DNA from: Polyangia bacterium | Lineage (GTDB): Bacteria > Myxococcota_A > Polyangia > Nannocystales > Nannocystaceae | Reading direction: 5' to 3' | DNA length: 64,000 nucleotides | Assembly: GCA_030424595.1 (NCBI GenBank) | Contig: JAUHWG010000018.1 | Location: 62,001-126,000 of the forward strand | Part shown: positions 55,376-63,400 of the stretch, piece after piece | Layout: each line of letters begins with the position of its first letter | How positions within the stretch are numbered: position 1 is the first letter of the stretch | Program-made: the position numbers and the translations under genes | Notes under the pieces: generated by a model | Databases searched by the model: none | The model's input: the letters and a program-made list of their open reading frames with translations, nothing else | Told to the model about the DNA's origin: nothing

Positions 55376-56371
55376 TCAGGGCAACCCCTCGGGGCTTTGC
55401 GACGCCGCGGTGGTGATAAGGGCGATCCACGCGGCCTTGCTCAGGCGACTGGACCCGTCAACGTCCATCAGGTCGGCCAGCGCTCTGAGCTCGCCCTTCG
55501 TCAGCTGCGGCAGGGTCTCTACACCAAGACTGCGCAGATCGGCGTGCGGGCTGCGCAGACAGGCGCCCACTGTGGCGGGTCCGCCAAAAGGCATATGGGC
55601 GAGTTGCAACGCCACGTCATGCTGACCGATGCCGCCCTCGACCAGCCCGGCGATATGCGCATCGGTGTGCAGGCAGAGCGTCAGGTCGAGGTGTTGCAGG
55701 CCGGGCATCCACGCGGCCGAGCCCAGGGACTCGGCCGCTGCCGCGCTCAGCGGGTTCATCGCCAGGTTCAGGGTGCGCAACCGCGGCAAAGCGATCTCGC
55801 TCAGGCCAATGAGGGACTTCGTGTCGGTCTGGCTCGCGTCCAAGACCTCCAGCGTTGAGGCCGTGGCCGAGATCAGGCTCGCCAAACCGGCGTCGGCGAT
55901 CGGATTGACGCTCACGTCAAGGGCACGGACGGCGCCCAGCCCCCGAGCCAGCGCAGCGGCCCCGGCGGGGCTCAAGCCCACGCGGGTCAGGACGAGGTGT
56001 TCGATTTGGGGCAGGAGCCTGGATGCGCCCAAGGCAGCGGCCCCGGCGTCGGTCAGCTCGCCCTGATGGGCTTCGAGGCGGCGCAACCCGGTCAGGTGGG
56101 TCGCCGCGGCCAGCCGCTCAAAGGCCTCCGGCCACGGCCCCCAATCAAAGAAGATCAGGCCGTCGATCAGCGCAGACCAAGGCCGTGGCTCAATGGCCAG
56201 GTTCCAGCCCTGCGCATCATGCAACACGCGATGCTCGGGGGCCCAATCAGCGATGCGCTCCTGCAGGAGGGGGGCAGACTCGTGCTCGGGATGGGCGTCA
56301 AGCCAAGCGCAGGCGGCCTCGAAGGCGGCCGCGCTGGGGCTTATGGTCAGCAGGTCGTCGAGCGTGTACAT
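55376..56371 (-). CDS. Leucine-rich-repeat protein (ribonuclease-inhibitor type)
   Basis: 331 residues from ATG 56371. After an N-terminal helical part of about 75 residues come seven or so LRRs of 24-28 residues, for example 'LLPQIEHLVLTRVGLSPAGA' , 'AVRALDVSVNPIADAGLASL' and 'LPRLRTLNLAMNPLSAAAAE'. No signal peptide, so it is likely cytoplasmic and used for protein binding. Myxobacterial LRR proteins of this kind often stand beside other repeat proteins; here neither neighbour is obviously linked. Codon use is somewhat less GC3-biased (many CAG, CCC, AAG with GGC) than flanking genes. In-frame ATGs at 56383 and 56380 are also possible. Confidence 0.82.
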   Translation of the reverse strand: MYTLDDLLTISPSAAAFEAACAWLDAHPEHESAPLLQERIADWAPEHRVLHDAQGWNLAIEPRPWSALIDGLIFFDWGPWPEAFERLAAATHLTGLRRLEAHQGELTDAGAAALGASRLLPQIEHLVLTRVGLSPAGAAALARGLGAVRALDVSVNPIADAGLASLISATASTLEVLDASQTDTKSLIGLSEIALPRLRTLNLAMNPLSAAAAESLGSAAWMPGLQHLDLTLCLHTDAHIAGLVEGGIGQHDVALQLAHMPFGGPATVGACLRSPHADLRSLGVETLPQLTKGELRALADLMDVDGSSRLSKAAWIALITTAASQSPEGLP

Positions 56372-56497
56372 GCCGCGCATCATAGATCGATGGGGGCCGG
56401 GGTCATGCACCTGCACGCCGCCACGACCGTCGACGGCCGCTCTTCATCCGCGCCGCCGCCCGTCAGCGCCCACCACAGGCTCCGACACGGGCCCAGG

Positions 56498-56740
56498 TCA
56501 GCGCCAGCGGAGATGCTCCTGAAACATCCGCCGCATCAGCTCTCGCCGCTCTCGAGTCAGCTCCTCTTCCAGCTCATCGTGTGTCATGTCGCTGTACCGC
56601 GCGGCCTGGAGGTTGTTGACCAGCTCCTCAAATTTGCTCCGTACCGGCCATAACGCCTCGCAGGGCTCGTCTTCCGTGATCACTCGTGCGGCTGGCCTAC
56701 GCAAATCGCGGTCTCGGCCGCCGTCCAAAAAGGGCCGCAC
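56498..56740 (-). pseudogene. N-terminal remnant of an ISKra4-type transposase
   Basis: About 80 residues: 'RSKFEELVNNLQAARYSDMT' then 'HDELEEELTRERRELMRRMF' and 'QEHLRWR', the pattern of the conserved N-terminal region of ISKra4-family transposases (full length about 450 residues). The frame stops right after this region, and nothing resembling the DDE catalytic core follows on either side. It is a dead fragment of an insertion sequence. Confidence 0.6.
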
Positions 56741-56941
56741 CCATCCCTTGACCGCTCATTCCGGCGAGCGGGAGTGATCTCCAAAATTGGGTTCGATTTG
56801 GTTAGCCCTCTCATGAAGCCTCCAGAAGAGTCGCAGGCACCCCCTCAGATGGCCTTCAGCCCCCGACTCGTCGAGTCGCACCCTGTGAGCTTTATTCCAT
56901 CCGATGGGTGACTTTCATGACAGCGTCCTCGTCTTGAGGTG

Positions 56942-58417
56942 ATGCGTCATCTGAAGCGGCTTGTCTTGCTATCCGGCCTGTCCATCTCGTGCACAGTGAC
57001 CAACGAGGGCTCTGGTAGTGAGACCTCGCCGGCCAGCGAGAGTAGCGTCAGCAGCGGGGCGTCGACGACCGGGGCGATGTCGAGCACAGGCCTCGCGACC
57101 GAAGGTTCTACGTCCGACACTCCTTCAAGCTCTACCCCGCCGACGACCGCCGGTAGTTCCACCGAGGCGTCGACGTCCACCGCGACAACCCAGGGGGAGA
57201 CCACATCTACGGCGAGCGGGGGCGGGGCCTGTGGAGATGGGATCCTCGACGAAGGCGAGGCATGCGATGATGGCAACGAGGTCGATAATGACGGCTGTAC
57301 GCTGGACTGCACCTGTGACGGCACCTGGGTGCAGTTCGGCGATACGATCAAAGGTGAGGGCGATGATAGAAATTTTGGTGCAGACATCGCGATGAGCGCG
57401 GACGGGGCGACCCTCGCCATTGCTATGCAGACCTATAATATCGACACCCAATACACGAACGGCAAGGTGCAGGTATTTCATCGTGAGGGGGACGCCTGGG
57501 AGAAGCTCGGAGGCAGTATCCCAGGGCTCCCAGGCGACAGCTGGCACCGCTCACAGGTCGCGATCAGCGGAGATGCGGGCAGCCTGATCATCGGCAACCC
57601 CATCGATGGTGGCAATGGTGATGACTCCGGGGTCGCTCGCCTCTATCGGTTTGAGGGCGGGGAGTGGACGAAGGTTACGGATGATCTTCACGGGGCGATC
57701 GGAAATTGGCTAGGTCACGGTGTCGCGCTATCCCACGACGGACATACGGCAGCGATCGGTGCACCTTCCTACGATGGAGACTTGATCTCCCGGGTGATGG
57801 TCTATGACGTCGAGGGGGGGATGTGGTCCCAGATCGGCGAGACTATCATCGACGAATTCCACTTCGGGTTGGGCACCTCTGTGGGCATCAGTGGAGATGG
57901 CACGATGCTCGCGACAGGCGCTCCGTATGTGGTGCCGATCTCCACCGGACAGGGTCGTTCATACCAGCTTCAGCAGGGCGCGTGGCTTCAGCGAGGCCAG
58001 TTCCTCGACGGCGATGATACCAATCACCGTTTTGGCAAGACGGTCTCCATCAGCGCTGATGGTGGCACCTGGGTCGTTCACGCCGAAGTCTACACTCGGG
58101 TGTTTCGCCTCGTAGGCGATGAGTGGGCCCAAATCGGCGCCGATCTTGACGCCGCGTCGAGTTCGTCGATTAACGCCGGAGGGGATGTCATCGTCCTCGG
58201 TATTCGTGACGCGAATGAGGAGGTCGGGGTCGCGAGGGCCTTGCATTTTGACGGCGCCGCCTGGCAGCCGCGCGGAGGTGACATGCACGGTGTCGAGGCG
58301 GAGGGTTTTTTTGGCGACTCCGTGACAATGAGCGCAGACAACAAGGTGCTAGCTGTGGGGTCGATGTTCGAGATGTCGTACGAGGGCCGTGTCCGTACGT
58401 ATCAGTGGTGTGAGTAG
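56942..58417 (+). CDS. Propeller-type lipoprotein with Myxo disulfide repeat
   Basis: 491 residues. Lipobox 'LSGLSISC' (Cys17), a Ser/Thr-rich linker of about 75 residues, one Myxococcus-type Cys repeat 'CGDGILDEGEACDDGNEVDN' continuing 'DGCTLDC', then about seven repeats with 'FG..(I/V).(S/I)S.DG..LAIG.P' as in FG-GAP-like propellers that begin with 'WVQFGDTIKGEGDDRNFGAD'. Surface-exposed and calcium-independent by appearance. The base composition is clearly less GC-rich than surrounding genes, and transposase remnants lie on both sides, which suggests acquisition by transfer. GTG 56939 is an alternative start. Confidence 0.82.
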   Translation: MRHLKRLVLLSGLSISCTVTNEGSGSETSPASESSVSSGASTTGAMSSTGLATEGSTSDTPSSSTPPTTAGSSTEASTSTATTQGETTSTASGGGACGDGILDEGEACDDGNEVDNDGCTLDCTCDGTWVQFGDTIKGEGDDRNFGADIAMSADGATLAIAMQTYNIDTQYTNGKVQVFHREGDAWEKLGGSIPGLPGDSWHRSQVAISGDAGSLIIGNPIDGGNGDDSGVARLYRFEGGEWTKVTDDLHGAIGNWLGHGVALSHDGHTAAIGAPSYDGDLISRVMVYDVEGGMWSQIGETIIDEFHFGLGTSVGISGDGTMLATGAPYVVPISTGQGRSYQLQQGAWLQRGQFLDGDDTNHRFGKTVSISADGGTWVVHAEVYTRVFRLVGDEWAQIGADLDAASSSSINAGGDVIVLGIRDANEEVGVARALHFDGAAWQPRGGDMHGVEAEGFFGDSVTMSADNKVLAVGSMFEMSYEGRVRTYQWCE

Positions 58418-58444
58418 CGAGCCGGGCGATGACCTCTCGCGGTT

Positions 58445-58554
58445 AAGCGGTTCATGTCGGGAATTTCGGCGAGGCGCCGGGTTCGGGTGCTTCAGCCTCC
58501 AGGCGGCTCGCCGAAATTCCCGGCTCCCGGCTTGCACCTCTTGACTGACCGCTT
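58445..58554. repeat. Inverted repeat (16-bp perfect arms)
   Basis: CGGGAATTTCGGCGAG at 58458-58473 is the exact complement of 58507-58522, and the outer AAGCGGT (58445-58451) pairs with ACCGCTT (58548-58554). A hairpin of about 110 nt results. It lies between a plus-strand gene end and a minus-strand transposase remnant and gene end; it may be an IS end or a terminator. No T-tract. Confidence 0.7.
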
Positions 58555-58628
58555 GCTCCGCGCGCGATTTTGTGATCTACGAGGATTGTGGCGACGACGT
58601 TCGCAGAGCCCCCGAGGCTGTCAGGCCC

Positions 58629-58745
58629 TTACCCCGTGAATGGGGCAGGTCTTCTGGCTCCACACCAACCCGCGGATCGGAGCTCCGCGGTCTCCTCAGC
58701 CCGCGCCTTGTTCAGGGCCCTGCCGAGGTGTTGCGCGACGTGAAA
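58629..58745 (-). pseudogene. Remnant of an ISL3-type transposase
   Basis: The minus strand reads VVRRNVDGFHVAQHLGRALN then KARAEETAELRSAG before a divergent tail and stop. 'D.FHV.....(N/R)A.(D/N)..R..E' is the second conserved block of ISL3-family DDE transposases. Only about 35 residues are left, directly behind the IgGFc-like gene stop. Confidence 0.5.
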
Positions 58746-58765
58746 GCCGTCGACATTGCGCCGGA

Positions 58766-60658
58766 CTACTGCGGGATCACGTCCAGGTCCAGCCCGCCGG
58801 GGTACCAGTAGCTGCCGTAGCTCAGGACGCCGTAGACGCTGATCCCGACGCCGACATCGGCGTCGACGCTGTGGTTGCCGGCGTTGGCGTTGGCGAGCTT
58901 GACGTGCGAGATCTGATAGTCCGAGGCGCCGACGGGCTGCCAGTCGTCGACGTTCATCGCGTCGACGGTGACGGCCGCGCCCTTCGGCGCGAGGATATCG
59001 ACGTAGTTTGCCTGCCAGTTGGTCGGGGCGTGAAAGAGGTAGTTTTGGCGCCACTGCAGCGGGTTGACGGCGAGGAGCATCGCCGGGTCGGAGGTGCCGT
59101 AGCCGCCGTCTTGCCCGACCATGTACTGCGACACCAGGATCTTCTTGTCGGCCGAGACGACGAAGCGGGCGATCGTCGACGGGATCTCGACGAAGTCGCC
59201 GGCCTTGGCGAGGGTCTTGGCGACCGGCTGGTCCGGCGTAAACACCAGGTTGGTGTCGTCCTCGCTGGCGATGATCCGGACGATCTGACCCTTCTCCTGG
59301 GCGTCGTTGGGGACCTGGACCGGCGGGACGACGACGTATTCCTTGGCGAGGGTCTCGATCGGGAACATCGACTCCTCGAGGTGGTCGCAGGCGGTGACGT
59401 TGAGCGGGACGTTGGTGCACTTGTGGCCGCCGATCACCTGGATCGGCTTGGTCGCCTCGACGATCGTCCCGGTGACGTCGCCGTTGTAGTCGCTGAGCAC
59501 CTGGAGAACGTCGCCCTCGCCGAGCATGACCACGCCGTCGCCGGTGGCCGAGACGCCGCCGCCTGCCTTGATGATCTTTCCGGTCGCCGAGGGGTGGAGC
59601 GTGACCTCGGTGTCATCCTCGCGGGCGGTGACCGCATAGAGCCCCGGGACCGCGTTGCCGCCGAAGGACCAGGTCGGCCAGGCGGCGACCAGGTAGTTGC
59701 CGGTCCAGGTGTTGGTCGGCAGGAGGAGCGAGGCGTCGTTGGTAAAGGTGACGGTCAGCGGGTTGTATTGATAGACCGTCACCGGGTTGGTCGAGCGGAG
59801 ACGGTAGGCGCCGTCGGCGACCACGGTGCTCCCGCCGTAGCCAGAGCTGAGCTCGCTCACCCAGGGGAGCTTGACCAGCTGGACGCTGGTCGGCTGGACG
59901 TCGACCTGCGCGACCATGTTGCCGCCGCGGGTGACCGTGACCTTGGCGACCTGGTCGGAGGTGTTGGCGACCGCGACCGCGTATTCGTAGGCCGGGGCGT
60001 TGTTGTAGCCGTCGAACTGTTGGACGACCGTCGGGTAGTACTCGCAGCCGATGTAGCTAAGGCCGAGATCGGCGCAGGCGCCCGTGCAGGCGCCGAGCTC
60101 CGGGTCGCAGGCCAGGCCGAGGAGGGGGTCGCAGGTCTCCGCCGGCTCATAGCCATCGCCGTCGTCGTTGCACAGGAGAACCTGCTCCCCCTCGCACGTG
60201 CCCTCGCCCGGGACGCAGAGGGTGCAGCCGAGGCCGTCGACGCAGGCGTCGGGACAGATTTCTTCGCTCGAATAGCCGCCGAGGCCGTCGCAGACCTTCG
60301 CGCTGTTGTCCTCGCAGATCACCGTGTCCGCGGGGCAGGGCGGGTCTCCGGTGCTGCCGGAGGTGCCGGAGGTGGTCTCGCCGGTCGAGGCGCTCACGCC
60401 CGTGGTCTCGCCGGAGGAGGTGCCGGAGGTGCTGCTGGAGGTGTCGGTCGTCGCGTCGCTGCTCGCGTCGCTGGTCGGGCCGGCCGAGGTGGGGCTGGTC
60501 GTGCCCGGTCCGCCGGTCGTCGCGGTCTCGCCGGAGGAGGTCGAGCCAGCCGAGGTCGTCGCGCCGGTGGAGCTGCTGTCGTCGCCGCACGCGGCCGCCG
60601 CGACGACGGAGAGGGCGAGGCAGAGGAGGTGCGGCGAGGTACGGCGAGGCGGCGTCAT
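58766..60658 (-). CDS. IgGFc-binding-domain surface lipoprotein (copy 2)
   Basis: 630 residues. Lipobox 'VVAAAAC' (Cys24), an 80-residue Thr/Ser/Gly linker, a Cys-rich module ('CEDNSAKVCDGLGGYSSEEI', 'CTLCVPGEGTCEGEQVLLCN') and an IgGFc-binding-like domain with 'DGAYRLRSTNPVTVYQYNPL', 'DDTEVTLHPSATGKIIKAGG', 'CTNVPLNVTACDHLEES' and 'YWYPGGLDLDVIPQ'. It is co-linear along its whole length with the gene at 32482-34440; the linkers differ in sequence, while the domains are strongly similar. Surface location is inferred from the lipobox. The 3' end abuts an ISL3 transposase fragment. Confidence 0.86.
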   Translation of the reverse strand: MTPPRRTSPHLLCLALSVVAAAACGDDSSSTGATTSAGSTSSGETATTGGPGTTSPTSAGPTSDASSDATTDTSSSTSGTSSGETTGVSASTGETTSGTSGSTGDPPCPADTVICEDNSAKVCDGLGGYSSEEICPDACVDGLGCTLCVPGEGTCEGEQVLLCNDDGDGYEPAETCDPLLGLACDPELGACTGACADLGLSYIGCEYYPTVVQQFDGYNNAPAYEYAVAVANTSDQVAKVTVTRGGNMVAQVDVQPTSVQLVKLPWVSELSSGYGGSTVVADGAYRLRSTNPVTVYQYNPLTVTFTNDASLLLPTNTWTGNYLVAAWPTWSFGGNAVPGLYAVTAREDDTEVTLHPSATGKIIKAGGGVSATGDGVVMLGEGDVLQVLSDYNGDVTGTIVEATKPIQVIGGHKCTNVPLNVTACDHLEESMFPIETLAKEYVVVPPVQVPNDAQEKGQIVRIIASEDDTNLVFTPDQPVAKTLAKAGDFVEIPSTIARFVVSADKKILVSQYMVGQDGGYGTSDPAMLLAVNPLQWRQNYLFHAPTNWQANYVDILAPKGAAVTVDAMNVDDWQPVGASDYQISHVKLANANAGNHSVDADVGVGISVYGVLSYGSYWYPGGLDLDVIPQ

Positions 60659-60834
60659 CCCAGAGCCATAGCACGGCTACGGGCCCCTGCGTCCGCCTGA
60701 GGGCGCCCTCCATGCATAGGGAGCCTTTTTCATGTGAGTCGAATTCGCGACCAATTGCCCAAGTGAGTCACGAGGGCGACAGGTCCGAAGCGTCCGACGA
60801 GCGTCAGGGGACCGGGACGCGGCGGCCACCTAGG

Positions 60835-62402
60835 CCTAAAGTAAGCGCTGGTGTGAAACCGCCCCCCAGTTCCGTGTAGAAGTGCGCTCACGCGGACTTT
60901 TGCCGCCCGAGTTCTCGGGCGCGGGTGAAGGCTCACCTCCTGCTTGACGACGGGCGGAGCTCGGAGGCTGAAGGCGGGCGGGCGAGGGGCGACGAGGCGG
61001 GTCCCTCGCGGACGCGGGTCCTCCCATGCCACGTGCTCGCCACGGGTAGAGCTGATCTGCTTGAAGAGACAGGGTACGCGTGTCTCCGCGCGAGGCACGG
61101 GTCCTCCCGCTGCGTCCCACCCGTCGCCCCTCGCTCGCCCGAGCGAGTCTGTCGGCGCTCCGCTTGCGGGTACGTGGATCGCTTGCTCCCGTAGGTCTTC
61201 GCTCGATACGTGCTTGTCGCAACTCTCGACGATGATGAGAAACAACGCGCATCGTCGGCCGAACTTCGGTCTGTGTCGAAGTCCAAGCGAGCGCGAGCCT
61301 CCGAGGCCCCAGTGAGAACACCGAGCGGGGCAACTCGCGCGAGTCATCTCAAGGCCGACCGTCGGCGAGAACGGAGCCCACAGGTAAGCGCTCGACCGAA
61401 GTGCAAGAGCTTCGAGCCTCCGCCGGTAGAGCTGGTCGTCGACCCGGCTCCTGTGACCCCCTTCGCTGGGCTCACGCTCGCGGCTCGATCGATCGCCTCA
61501 AGCTCCGGCGCTCGATCAACGGCCGCGTGAAGGTCTTCGAGAACAAGCGCGGCTACTAGGAATCGACGCACGTCATGAGCCACGTCTACAACCTCTTCCT
61601 CGGCGGCAGCTTCGTCCTCGGTGTTCTCACAGGCGTTTCGGAGGCTCTCGATCGCTCTGGCTTCGGTACCGACCGAATTTCGACCGGCGATGCGCGTTGT
61701 TGCTCATCATCGTCGAGAGACTCGACGAGCATGTGTCGAGAGAAGGTCTGCGCTCGCGAGTCCTCTACGCCCGGTAGCGGAGCCCAGGACGACTTGCTCG
61801 GGCGAGCGAGGGGCGACGGATGGGACGCAGCGGGAGGACCCGTGCCTCGCGCGGAGACACGCGTACCCTGTCTCTTCAAGCAGACCAGCCTATCCCGTGG
61901 CGATCACGTGGCATGGGAGGACCCGCGTCCGCGAGGGATCCGCCTCGTCGCCCCTCTACGCCCGCCTACAGCCACCAATCTCCGCCCCTCGCCAAGCACG
62001 AGGTGAGCGCTCACCCACACGGATACAGAGCGAAGCGCGGAACCCGTGTCACTGACGATTCTACGCCCGGTAGCGGAGCCCAGGAAGACTTGCTCGGGCG
62101 AGCGAGGGGCGACGGATGGGACGCAGCGGGAGGACCCGTGCCTCGCGCGGAGACACGCGTACCCTGTCTCTTCAAGAAGACCAGCCTCACCCGTGGCGAG
62201 CACGTGGCATGGGAGGACCCGCGTCCGCGAGGGACCCGCCTCGTCGCCCCTCGCCCGCCCGCCTACAGCCCCCAAGCTCCGCCCCTCGCCAAGCACGAGG
62301 TGAGCGCTCACCCACACGAATACAGCGCGAAGCGCAAAACCCGTGTCACTGACGATTCTACGCGGGTTGTCTAGGACGCCTCACAGCAGCGCTTATTTCA
62401 GG
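60835..62402. mobile_element. 1.57-kb gene-free element bounded by inverted repeats
   Basis: The outer ends (60835-60856 and 62381-62402) are 22-bp inverted repeats matching at 19 positions, with AAGCGCTG in common. Internally a left arm (about 60915-61330) is the inverted copy of a right arm (about 61619-62055) at roughly 85-90% by eye. The right arm carries its core unit twice in tandem. The spacer 61331-61618 is unique. No protein family is recognisable in any frame, so it could be a non-autonomous transposon-like element, an RNA-encoding repeat, or a decayed duplication. A palindromic repeat begins one base after the right end, and CCACCTAGG, like that repeat's end, precedes the left end. 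Confidence 0.6.
61763..62355 (+). repeat. Two direct repeats of about 297 bp
   Basis: The sequence starting TCTACGCCCGGTAGCGGAGC at 61763 recurs at 62060; both units run through GGGACGCAGCGGGAGGACCC and CGGAGACACGCGTACCCTGT to ACCCGTGTCACTGACGATTC. A third start (TCTACGC at 62356) is cut off. An inverted, more diverged copy lies at about 60915-61150. Confidence 0.88.
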
Positions 62403-62573
62403 GCTAGGAGGCCGTGGCAAAAGTCCCGCGGGCGCTCTCGCTTGCCCTCGTCGGCCCTCTCGGTTCGGCGAAAACTTGCGGTACGGCCCGGTACAGCGGC
62501 GCTTCGTCGAAGCGAAGAGGACCAACGATTGCTGCGCGAGAGCCCACGGGACTTTCACCACGGCCACCTAGGC
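62403..62573. repeat. Palindromic repeat element, full-length copy
   Basis: About 171 bp. GCTAGGAGGCCGTGGCAAAA at the left pairs with the complementary right end (CCACGGCCACCTAGG region), and AGTCCCGCGGGCGCTCTCGC pairs with GCGAGAGCCCACGGGACT, so arms of about 38 bp can form. The interior TTCGTCGAAGCGAAGAGGAC is shared with copies at 20928 and 34524. The right end supplies the TAG stop of the minus-strand gene 62568-63296. Confidence 0.88.
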
Positions 62574-63296
62574 CGCGCTTTGGAACACGTCCCCGACCTT
62601 GCAGTGGCTGATCCACGGCGCCGGGGCGATGAAGCGCGCCAGCGCCTGGGTCTTCGTCCGCTCCTCGAGGGCGCTGGCGTAGATCTGGGCCACGTTCGTC
62701 GGCCAGTGCCCCTGCAGCTCCTCGAGCGTGAACGCGGAGCGCCAGGGGTTGGGTCCTGCGTCGTGGTCGCGCAGGTGGCGGACGATCCAGCCGCGGAGGA
62801 ACTCGAAGTTCGACGCCGGTATGGCGCCCTCCGGGAGGGTCCGGCTGCGAACACGGAGGGTCACCTCGGGCTCGGCGAGCGGTCGCAGGTCGGGCCGGAG
62901 GAGCGCGCATAGGCTGTGGGCGACGAAGAACGCGGGGCGCAGCGCTTCGTCGAGATCGACGTAGTGAGCATGGAGGTCCGCCGCCGGCTCGGCGAAGGCC
63001 GCGAGGGTCGCCTTGACCTGCCGCTTCTTCCCCTTCAGCCGCCGCGCCTGGGGGGCGAAGCTGAGCTCGCCGACCTCGCGGAGCAACTCGGCGAGCTCCA
63101 GTTCGGCTACCCTCGCGCGCAGCCACGCGACCTGCTCCCCCCGTCCGACCTTCTCGCCCTTGGTCTTGTAGCGCTTGACCAGCGACGCCAGCCCCGCCGG
63201 GATCGGCTCATGTGGCGGCCTTGCCAGGTACGAGGTCGCCAATGGTCGCGGCTGCGATTCCACGGAGGTGACCTCCACGTCATAGAATCGGGTCAT
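62568..63296 (-). CDS. Hypothetical cytoplasmic protein
   Basis: 242 residues with no signal peptide or membrane helix. N-terminal part 'VTSVESQPRPLATSYLARPP' and a helix-rich body with conserved-looking 'KGKKRQVKATLAAFAEPAAD' and 'NFEFLRGWIVRHLRDHDAGP'. No family recognised. The ATG at 63296 is the only good start. Its stop codon is inside the right end of a palindromic repeat, so the repeat would be transcribed at the 3' end of its mRNA. Confidence 0.65.
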   Translation of the reverse strand: MTRFYDVEVTSVESQPRPLATSYLARPPHEPIPAGLASLVKRYKTKGEKVGRGEQVAWLRARVAELELAELLREVGELSFAPQARRLKGKKRQVKATLAAFAEPAADLHAHYVDLDEALRPAFFVAHSLCALLRPDLRPLAEPEVTLRVRSRTLPEGAIPASNFEFLRGWIVRHLRDHDAGPNPWRSAFTLEELQGHWPTNVAQIYASALEERTKTQALARFIAPAPWISHCKVGDVFQSAA

Positions 63297-63400
63297 CGTC
63301 TGTGGATTCTAGCGCTCGCGCCTGAATTCGCCCACACCTGCCGTAGAGCCGTCGACCTGCGCTCCTTGTCGACGCTTGACCGCTGTGCGACCGTGGGAGC

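Noticed and set aside
58640..60700. A 686-codon open frame on the plus strand
   Set aside because: It is the antisense of the IgGFc-binding-like gene, whose product has a lipobox and conserved domains; the antisense product has only Val/Asp/Gly/Arg low complexity.
61575..62374. Several 80-190 codon open frames inside the repeat block at 60.8-62.4 kb
   Set aside because: Frames differ between copies of the repeat and products are Arg/Ser/Pro-rich with no family, so they are taken as non-coding.
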